Below, piece by piece: positions 32,105 through 38,628 of a stretch of DNA of 38,628 nt (the first letter of the stretch is position 1; each line of letters starts with the position of its first letter). A model generated the notes under the pieces. The model saw only the letters and a list, made by a program, of their open reading frames with translations. It made no database searches and was not told the origin of the DNA. Origin of the DNA: Lachnospiraceae bacterium (GTDB lineage Bacteria; Bacillota; Clostridia; Lachnospirales; Lachnospiraceae); the NCBI GenBank assembly GCA_022781925.1, contig JALESO010000035.1, positions 1 to 38,628 on the forward strand. The letters run 5' to 3'. Position numbers and translations under genes: made by a program.

Positions 32105-34930
32105 CTGCCTGCTTTCTTTTTCTTCCACTATCGAAATGTATTCATATCGCGGGATAAAGTCGTGCCTGTCATACGTTTTATCATACTGTCGGAAAATACG
32201 GTCCATGACCATAGGAATCTGACTTTCATCAGGCTCAAACAGAATGATCAGATACTGCATGGAACTGTACCTGGTACAGATATCTACTTTCCGGATTTTC
32301 TGCCGGATAGCCTGTTCCATATACTCCAATGCCTGTTCAATGTTTTCAATATACGTCACAGAATCCGGTGCCGTATCCATCGTCACCATCACCAGATAAC
32401 AATGATAGTTATGACGCTCACCCAGATTGTTCATATATTCATAGAGTGTGGAAAACTCCCGGTAATTCAGATCCAGTGCTCCGCTGTAATTGCCGCTCTC
32501 CCGCAGGGCTTTTGCGATCATTCTCAGATCTTTTCCTGTGCCGCGGTCTGCGATAAGCTCCTTTTCCATCTGCTGATAGAAAAACAAATCTCCCTTTCCG
32601 TTCTGCTTTACATAATACAGCGCTTTGTCAGCCTTCGTATAACATTCCTCAAAAGGATCTCCCTTGGCCGTTTCACAGATACCGGCAGAAATGGATGCAT
32701 AACGAATCTCCGGATCTTTTTCTTTGCTCTCATTGAACTGTCCCAGAATTCCCTGGACAATCTCTGACAGTTCTTCTTTGCTGCAATCCGGCATAAACAT
32801 CAGGAATTCATCTCCACCGAGACGGCACACCACAGCCTGATGTGTGTATTCGGAAAGCAATGTTCCCAGAAGTTTCAGAGCTCGGTCACCGGCCTTATGT
32901 CCGTAAATATCATTGATTTTCTTCAGATTGTCCATATCCATAAACACCAGGAAGCCGCTGTGATACTGCATAAACTCCGCTGCCAGTTTTTCTCCCCGGT
33001 TCCGCATCGGAAGACCGGTCAGAAAATCAGATCCTTCACTGTCCTCCTGGGTACGCATGGTACTCATGACATTTGCAATAAATTTTCCGATCTCCGCTTC
33101 TACTTCTGTGATACCATATTCCTCATCTGTGCCGGAATACGTTTCCCGGATCACAAGACGACCTTCATCCAGCAAACGCAGAAATACGTCCGTGATCTCC
33201 GGGTCAAACTGTGTTCCCCTGTTTTTCTGAATCTGCTCATATATGGCTTCCGGCTTCAATGGATTACGGTAAATCCGCTTCGACCGCATTGCATCGTATC
33301 GGTCTGCGATCGCTACAATCCTGGCCTGTATCGGGATCTCATCCCCTTTCAGTCCATCCGGATAACCGGTTCCGTCATAACGTTCATGATGCGATCTTGC
33401 GACTTCCACCGCATGTTCCACCAGCGTAATATTTTTCAGGATTTCTGCACCAATAACGGTATGCTCTTTGATCACCGCATATTCTTCCTCTGTCAGCCTG
33501 GCCGGTTTGTTCAGGATCATATCCGGAATACCGATCCTTCCTATATCATGCAAATATGCCGCGTTCCGGAGATGATAAATATCCTTCTGATTCCATCCAA
33601 GCTCTTTTGCGATCAGCACCGAATATTCCGCCACACGCATGGAATGTCCGCGTGTGTACTCATCCTTCGCTTCAATTGTCGTCGACAATGTCTGGATCAT
33701 CTGCAGAGACATCCGCTCCATCTGCCTTCTCCGCTTCTCTATCTCCTTCTTCTGACGGTTCTGCTCCATATCACGCACATTGCGTATCGTCCGGATCAGA
33801 TTCACAAACAGCAGCACCAGCATACCGATTCCCATAAACAATCCGGAAATAGACGTTACAAAATATACCGATGCCGACTCGATCAGCACTGATCCCATTG
33901 CCACAAACATACCGATGGCAATGTAGCGGTTTTTCCTGATATATCCATGATACAGATCATAACAGACCGTTACCGTCACAAGCGTCAGTGTCGCCGCCAG
34001 AATTCCATGTGCCACCGGAAGCGTCTCTATAAAATCAGCTGTACCGGTCAGATGCAGTACACAGCTCACCGTAAAATTCAAAAGCGCCGCATACTCCATC
34101 CAGCGCAGGATATTCCGGTGCCGACCTTTTTGCATACTGTCAATATAATAAACGATTGGCAAAGGTCCCAGCATGATCACAAGAAAACATAACTGCGACA
34201 GTGCAGAAGCATTCGGTACCAGAAGCTGTCGCAACTTGGACTCTCCAAGCATCCATGCTGCAGCCAGCAAAATACACCACCCCAGATACTCCATATCAAA
34301 TTTTGAATGATATGCAATTCCCAGTGCAATACTGAATATGATCGTAACTGCACCGGCAAAAAGCAGGAAAAACGCAATGACGGTTTCGATTCCATATGCA
34401 TCAAAAATATATTCCCAGAGATCTGCTTTATCCCCACAGTAAACCGTATTTACCACACCGGCATATTTCGCTGTATGAGTCGTCAGTTCAATTCTGACCT
34501 CTTTTCCGGCATCTTCTGCCGAAGTCGGACAGAATACATACCGGCTGGCAGAATTTTTCCCGGTTACCCGTGTATCCGAAGTGTCATATTCTGCCCGCAG
34601 TTCCCCATCCACATAAAACCGTACATCCTGCAGCGAGGAACGGATCATCAGACTCTGCTCCCGGTAACTTTCCGGAAGCTGTGTGATAAGCACCATTGTT
34701 TCTCCCGCCGGCACCGCATACGTTCCCGGCACAGTGATCTGCTCTTGCATCCCGTCTGATTTTTCCCATACAAAACCGCCCTGATAAATAAGCGCACTTT
34801 CCCTGCTGCTTCCATTCCGCTCATTTGCGCCAAAAATCTGCGCACCTGCGAACCAGACAAAAACAGCCATCATCAATATGTAAAATATCTGCTTTGTCTT
34901 TTTGTTTATTGTGTATCTTTTTTCTGCCAA
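32099..34930 (-). CDS. 7TM receptor with HD-GYP and GGDEF domains
   Basis: This 943-residue membrane protein has TM1 near 15-33, an extracellular ~130-residue beta-rich sensor (40-170), seven further membrane segments (~178-380; 7TMR-DISM-like), a coiled linker, an HD-GYP c-di-GMP phosphodiesterase (H461-D462 in YLHDIGRIG, HHERYDGTGYP 514-523) and a GGDEF domain (RLGGDEF, GGDEF at 705-709), then ~120 residues more. Both catalytic motifs are intact, and no RxxD inhibitory site precedes GGDEF. The HD-GYP-then-GGDEF order is less common. It lies 14 bases after the methyltransferase gene and overlaps the MATE end by 6 bases. Confidence 0.92.
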   Translation of the reverse strand: MAEKRYTINKKTKQIFYILMMAVFVWFAGAQIFGANERNGSSRESALIYQGGFVWEKSDGMQEQITVPGTYAVPAGETMVLITQLPESYREQSLMIRSSLQDVRFYVDGELRAEYDTSDTRVTGKNSASRYVFCPTSAEDAGKEVRIELTTHTAKYAGVVNTVYCGDKADLWEYIFDAYGIETVIAFFLLFAGAVTIIFSIALGIAYHSKFDMEYLGWCILLAAAWMLGESKLRQLLVPNASALSQLCFLVIMLGPLPIVYYIDSMQKGRHRNILRWMEYAALLNFTVSCVLHLTGTADFIETLPVAHGILAATLTLVTVTVCYDLYHGYIRKNRYIAIGMFVAMGSVLIESASVYFVTSISGLFMGIGMLVLLFVNLIRTIRNVRDMEQNRQKKEIEKRRRQMERMSLQMIQTLSTTIEAKDEYTRGHSMRVAEYSVLIAKELGWNQKDIYHLRNAAYLHDIGRIGIPDMILNKPARLTEEEYAVIKEHTVIGAEILKNITLVEHAVEVARSHHERYDGTGYPDGLKGDEIPIQARIVAIADRYDAMRSKRIYRNPLKPEAIYEQIQKNRGTQFDPEITDVFLRLLDEGRLVIRETYSGTDEEYGITEVEAEIGKFIANVMSTMRTQEDSEGSDFLTGLPMRNRGEKLAAEFMQYHSGFLVFMDMDNLKKINDIYGHKAGDRALKLLGTLLSEYTHQAVVCRLGGDEFLMFMPDCSKEELSEIVQGILGQFNESKEKDPEIRYASISAGICETAKGDPFEECYTKADKALYYVKQNGKGDLFFYQQMEKELIADRGTGKDLRMIAKALRESGNYSGALDLNYREFSTLYEYMNNLGERHNYHCYLVMVTMDTAPDSVTYIENIEQALEYMEQAIRQKIRKVDICTRYSSMQYLIILFEPDESQIPMVMDRIFRQYDKTYDRHDFIPRYEYISIVEEKESRQL

Positions 34931-34944
34931 AGCTATTCTCCCAT

Positions 34945-36231
34945 TTATCTCCGGCTTTTTTCCGGCTCTTCTCCGAATCTTCTCCGAACGTTTTCTTTAT
35001 CTCTGCCATTTTTCACCAGAAGCACAATATTTTCTGCGTGCTTCGTGAACGGGAACATGTCATACGGATAAGCACCCATTGCCTTATATCCATGCCTGGT
35101 CAGATATTTCAGATCCCGTGCCTGGGTCTGCGGATCGCAGGAAATATATACGATCTTTTTCGGAGCCAGCGTCACGGCAGACTTCATAAACTGCTCTGTG
35201 CTTCCGCTTCTCGGCGGGTCCATAAATACCACATCCGCTTTTTCTCCGTTGGCTGCCATCTTCTCCATAAAACGACCTGCATCATCCTGATAGAAACGGA
35301 TATTTTTCATCTGATTCCGTTTTGCATTTTTCACGGCATCCCGCACCGCATCCGGATTCAGTTCCACGCCGATGACTTCTTTTGCGGATTTTGCAGCCAC
35401 CATACCGATGGTTCCAATGCCGCAATATGCATCAATGACACGCTCTTTTCCGGTCAGCCCGGCAAGTTCCATGGCCTTTTCATACAGTTTCTCCGTCTGA
35501 ACCGAATTGATCTGGTAAAAAGATTTGGATGAAATACGGAAGGTGAGTCCGCATAATACATCCTCAATATAACCTTTTCCGTAAATCGTCGTCTCACGGT
35601 CACCCAGCACCATACTGGTGCGCTTGTCATTCACGTTCAGCACAACCGTTGTAATCTCCAGATGCAGTTTTCGCAGTGCCTTCACAAAATTATTCTTGGA
35701 CGGCATGACCGGTGAACCAAGCACCAGAACCACCATGATCTCACCTGTGGTAAAGCCACGACGGATTAGCACATGACGCAATAAACCGTAATCGGTATCT
35801 TCATTGTATGTTTTTATCTTAAAAGACTTTAACAGGCCACGGATATCATTGATGATGGCATCTGCTTTTTCATCCTCGATCTGACAGGCTTCCACCGGAA
35901 CGACCCGGTGCGTTCCCTCTTCATAAACTCCGGAAATGATGGTTCCGTCCTTCTTCCGTGCAAACACAGCATGCACTTTGTTCCGATAGTGATACGGATC
36001 TTTCATTCCGGTAATTTCTTCCGTTTTACAAAAGGGCTGCATCAGCTGACGGACTGCTTTCTGCTTTTCCTGCAGCTGCTTTTCATAGGGAATGCCCTGA
36101 TACTGGCATCCACCACATTTTTTTGCAACCTTGCAACAGGCTGTACCTTCATTTTTCTTATTGTCATTGCTATGCTTTTGCACGGCATAACCTTTACTCA
36201 CATTTTTTCTATCTGTATATTTTTCACTCAT
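34945..36231 (-). CDS. rlmCD: 23S rRNA (uracil-C5) methyltransferase, RlmCD/TrmA family
   Basis: The 428-residue SAM-dependent enzyme methylates U in 23S rRNA (RlmCD in Gram-positives does U747 and U1939). Features: Cys-rich N-terminal cluster (CCKVAKKCGGCQYQG), the SAM motif VIDAYCGIGTIGMVAAK, DVVFMDPPRSGSTEQF and the catalytic Cys in IVYISCDPQTQARDLKYL. A TRAM domain at the N-terminus is not obvious. It is upstream of the HD-GYP gene in the same direction. Specificity for one or both sites cannot be told. Confidence 0.9.
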   Translation of the reverse strand: MSEKYTDRKNVSKGYAVQKHSNDNKKNEGTACCKVAKKCGGCQYQGIPYEKQLQEKQKAVRQLMQPFCKTEEITGMKDPYHYRNKVHAVFARKKDGTIISGVYEEGTHRVVPVEACQIEDEKADAIINDIRGLLKSFKIKTYNEDTDYGLLRHVLIRRGFTTGEIMVVLVLGSPVMPSKNNFVKALRKLHLEITTVVLNVNDKRTSMVLGDRETTIYGKGYIEDVLCGLTFRISSKSFYQINSVQTEKLYEKAMELAGLTGKERVIDAYCGIGTIGMVAAKSAKEVIGVELNPDAVRDAVKNAKRNQMKNIRFYQDDAGRFMEKMAANGEKADVVFMDPPRSGSTEQFMKSAVTLAPKKIVYISCDPQTQARDLKYLTRHGYKAMGAYPYDMFPFTKHAENIVLLVKNGRDKENVRRRFGEEPEKSRR

Positions 36232-36375
36232 AAAATTATCTCAAATTCTCCCGGATCACAGCAAACATTTCATCTTCATTTTCTTATCTTATACTGTAAT
36301 CATAGTATTATTTTCATGTACCGACGCACATCATAGCAGAAATAGATTCTGTCCGCAAGTCTTTATCCCTAATCG

Positions 36376-37164
36376 TTAAAAATGTATCTCCTCCGCAAGT
36401 TTCTGCATCTGATAATCCGCATCGGCCATGATATCTGCACATTTTTTCAGCCGCGCATGCATCTCCGGTGTGATCACCTTGTCCTTTTTATAACGCAACT
36501 GATGCTCGGTGCTTGCCCAGAAATTCATGGCAATGGTCCGCATCTGCACTTCCACCGGGACCTGGCGCATACCATCGGAAAAGAATACATTGATCTTTAC
36601 GATCAAATGCAGGCTACGGTAGCCGTTTTCCTTCGGCTCCCGGATATAATCCTTCACCTGTACCAATTCCACATCCGTCTGGCTGAGCAGCATCCGGGCC
36701 ACCTCATACACGTCTGTAATAAACGGACAGATGACACGGATCCCGGCAATATCAAAAATATTGTTCGTCAGACAACTCAATGTCATTGGCAGACCCTTCC
36801 GCTCCATTTTCTTTGCAATACTCTCCGCTGATTTGATACGGCTCTTGATATTCTCGATGGGATTACGGTCGTTGCTCTGTTCAAATTCCCTGTTTAAAAT
36901 CTGCAATTTTGTGGTCAACTGACGGATTCCCGCTTCATAGATCAGCATCATCTGCTTATACTGTTTTGCCAGATCCAGCTGATCTGCCGCCAGTGGCAGG
37001 TAGCTTGCAGCACTGTCTCCTGCTTCTTCATCCTGCTGTTCCACTTCCGGATCTGCCTGCTCAGCTTCCATATGTTCTGCCTCAACTGCTTTTTCATTCA
37101 TTGTTGTATCTGTATTTACTTTTTCATCTGCTGTTTCTTCTATATTTGTTACGTTCTCATCCAT
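36376..37164 (-). CDS. Small alarmone synthetase (RelQ/YjbM-like GTP pyrophosphokinase)
   Basis: The (p)ppGpp synthetase domain occupies the C-terminal ~200 residues: QMMLIYEAGIRQLTTKL, IKSRIKSAESIAKKMERKG, IFDIAGIRVICPFITDVY, DYIREPKENGYRSLHLIV and VEVQMRTIAMNFWASTEHQLRYK. No hydrolase (HD) domain is present. The first ~65 residues are acidic and Glu-rich (EKVNTDTTMNEKAVEAEHMEAEQADPEVEQQ), longer than in RelQ. Start: ATG 37164 has GGAG 12 bases before it; a TTG at 37245 is possible but has no ribosome binding site. An extended -10 promoter (TGATACAAT, minus) lies at 37294-37302. Confidence 0.88.
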   Translation of the reverse strand: MDENVTNIEETADEKVNTDTTMNEKAVEAEHMEAEQADPEVEQQDEEAGDSAASYLPLAADQLDLAKQYKQMMLIYEAGIRQLTTKLQILNREFEQSNDRNPIENIKSRIKSAESIAKKMERKGLPMTLSCLTNNIFDIAGIRVICPFITDVYEVARMLLSQTDVELVQVKDYIREPKENGYRSLHLIVKINVFFSDGMRQVPVEVQMRTIAMNFWASTEHQLRYKKDKVITPEMHARLKKCADIMADADYQMQKLAEEIHF

Positions 37165-37554
37165 TTCTGAATTATTCTCCTTACCTTCTGATCCCTTTTT
37201 TTGATACCGTTTTTTCTGTTTTATTTTACTTTTTCCAGATATCAAAATATGAACCCGTATTTTTTATCCCCATACTCGGATTCATTTATGGTCATTGTAT
37301 CATATACCCTTGTCTTTTCCATGAAAAAACTCTAAAAACTTTCTAAAACGTAACGTTGCCACATGACATTTTGAACACACTGTTCTCCCAGGTACCCACA
37401 TAGAAAGACAGAAGGAATATCCTTCTTTTACTGAAAAATATCCCTTCATACGATACATATATACGGTTCTTTAAAGTACAAATGTTCTCCTTATCATCGT
37501 TTCAAAATGCCTCAATCCCAGTAAATACAAGGTTTTGCAGACTTTTTTATCTTT
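37165..37554. other. Intergenic region between the RlmI-like gene and the alarmone synthetase
   Basis: No gene is supported. It holds an extended -10 promoter for the synthetase on the minus strand (TGATACAAT, 37294-37302), and a short inverted repeat AGAAGGA/TCCTTCT near 37410 followed by TTTT on the plus strand, which is at best a weak terminator. The rest is AT-rich without structure I can support. Confidence 0.5.
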
Positions 37555-38628
37555 CTATTTTTCATCCACAACCTGAAAAATGAAGAACTTCAGATAATAA
37601 GACTCATCTGCCGCCCACAGGATCGGATGATCCGCAGACTGTGTACGAAATTCCACCTGACGCAGTCTCTTATGGGTAGAACGTGCCGCCTCACGGATGG
37701 TCTTTGCCAGCAGTTCCTGTGTCATGAAATGGGAGCAGGAACAGGTTGCCAGATAGCCGCCGTCCTTCACCAGTTTCAGACCTTTCATGTTGATCTCACG
37801 GTAACCCTTGATGGCATTTTTTGTTGCTTGACGGGATTTTGTAAATGCCGGCGGGTCCAGAATGACCACATCGTATTTTTCTCCGGCTGCTGCCAGTTTC
37901 GGAAGTTCATCCAGTACATTTGCCGCACGGAACTTCACCGTATCACTCAGACCGTTGCGTTTCGCATTCTCTGTCGCCTGTTCCACCGCAAACTCCGAAA
38001 TATCCAGACCGGTCACTTCCCTTGCTCCTGCGATTCCCGCATTCAACGCAAAGGTTCCCATATGGGTAAAGCAATCCAACACACGTTTTCCTTTACACAG
38101 CTTCTGAATCGCCAGACGGTTATATTTCTGATCCAGGAAAAATCCGGTTTTCTGGCCATTTACCACATCCACCATGTAATGCACACCGTTTTCCACGATC
38201 TCCACATTGGTATCAAATGCTTCTCCGATAAAGCCTTTTACCCGACTTAAACCTTCTTTTTCCCGCTCTTTTGCATCGCTTCGCTCGTAGACACCACGGA
38301 TCTGAATACCGTCCTTCTGTAAGATCGCCTTCATCAGATCTGCCAGCAGTTCTTTATAACGCTCCATGCCAAGGGTCAGACATTCCATGACAAGTACATC
38401 CTCATATTTATCGATCACGATTCCCGGCAGGAAATCCGCCTCACCGAACACCAGTCGGCAGGAAGACGTATCCACAGTATCTTTTCGATAGTTCCATGCA
38501 TTCTGCAGACGCATCTCAAAAAATGCCTCATCAATCTCCTGATCCACATGTCTCGTCAGCAGACGCACACGGATCTTGGAATTCTGATTGATATAGCCTT
38601 TTCCCATGGGATAACCGTCAAAATCATG
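37555..38628 (-). CDS. RlmI-like rRNA large-subunit methyltransferase, 5' end outside the window
   Basis: This is a class I SAM-dependent 23S rRNA (cytosine-C5) methyltransferase of the RlmI/YccW type. Visible parts: the end of the PUA-EEHEE domain (GKGYINQNSKIRVRLLTR), GIVIDKYEDVLVMECLT, the SAM motif RVLDCFTHMGTFALNAG, DVVILDPPAFTKSR and the catalytic Cys region LATCSCSHFM. The frame stays open through the last base (codons HDFDGYP precede the in-frame ATG at 38607), and the N-terminal PUA domain is missing, so the gene is cut by the window, not by mutation. Confidence 0.9.
   Translation of the reverse strand, partial: HDFDGYPMGKGYINQNSKIRVRLLTRHVDQEIDEAFFEMRLQNAWNYRKDTVDTSSCRLVFGEADFLPGIVIDKYEDVLVMECLTLGMERYKELLADLMKAILQKDGIQIRGVYERSDAKEREKEGLSRVKGFIGEAFDTNVEIVENGVHYMVDVVNGQKTGFFLDQKYNRLAIQKLCKGKRVLDCFTHMGTFALNAGIAGAREVTGLDISEFAVEQATENAKRNGLSDTVKFRAANVLDELPKLAAAGEKYDVVILDPPAFTKSRQATKNAIKGYREINMKGLKLVKDGGYLATCSCSHFMTQELLAKTIREAARSTHKRLRQVEFRTQSADHPILWAADESYYLKFFIFQVVDEK

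Overview
The window looks like chromosomal DNA from a Gram-positive anaerobe of the Clostridia, most probably a gut Lachnospiraceae (Blautia / Ruminococcus-like). This is inferred from strong GGAGG-type ribosome binding sites, sigma-A style promoters, monoderm-type proteins (SirTM sirtuin, small alarmone synthetase, Rrf2, YolD/UvrX-type polymerase) and a secreted protein ending in WY-rich cell-wall repeats. No rRNA, tRNA, CRISPR array, phage or intact transposase gene was seen.

Layout. 1-235: a structured non-coding element. 312-2082 (minus): DUF308 membrane protein, a 76-aa protein and an AEC transporter. 2210-7998 (minus): YbaK deacylase, a giant RND exporter with a coiled-coil insertion, a sugar O-acetyltransferase and CinA/PncC. 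8193-15333 (minus): the most coherent module, with an SsuABC-like sulfonate ABC transporter, a cytoplasmic arylsulfotransferase-family protein, a private thioredoxin/thioredoxin reductase pair and a LysR regulator. A 285-bp highly structured non-coding element lies between lysR and trxB. 15335-18663 (minus): an apparent operon of a DUF3990 (ADP-ribosyltransferase-like) protein, an HTH protein, a Y-family polymerase and YolD, driven by a promoter whose -10 box sits in the centre of a 45-bp palindrome. 18968-19789 (plus): FdhD. 19833-20009: a second copy of the structured element from the window start. 19998-22455 (minus): a Zn-macrodomain ADP-ribose hydrolase, a SirTM-class sirtuin and a flavin/2x[4Fe-4S] protein. 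22618-23710 (minus): a PNPOx-like protein behind a promoter with two matching operators, and an Rrf2 regulator. 23975-26382 (minus): a MATE transporter behind an attenuator-like leader, and a DeoR regulator whose 5' end lies in a HAD-phosphatase remnant. 26720-32104 (plus): a large secreted metallophosphatase/beta-propeller/repeat protein and a frameshifted MATE gene. 32099-38628 (minus): a 7TM HD-GYP/GGDEF protein, an RlmCD-type rRNA methyltransferase, a RelQ-like alarmone synthetase and a 5'-truncated RlmI-like methyltransferase.

Two themes stand out. The first is a self-contained sulfur-ester/sulfonate module joining import, an ASST-family enzyme and dithiol redox proteins. The second is ADP-ribosylation: a DUF3990 ART-fold candidate lies within about 4 kb of a SirTM writer and a macrodomain eraser. 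The candidate undescribed items are the twice-occurring covarying element, the 285-bp multibranched element and the ASST/thioredoxin/SsuABC operon. All functional assignments rest on reading motifs by eye; no database search was run.
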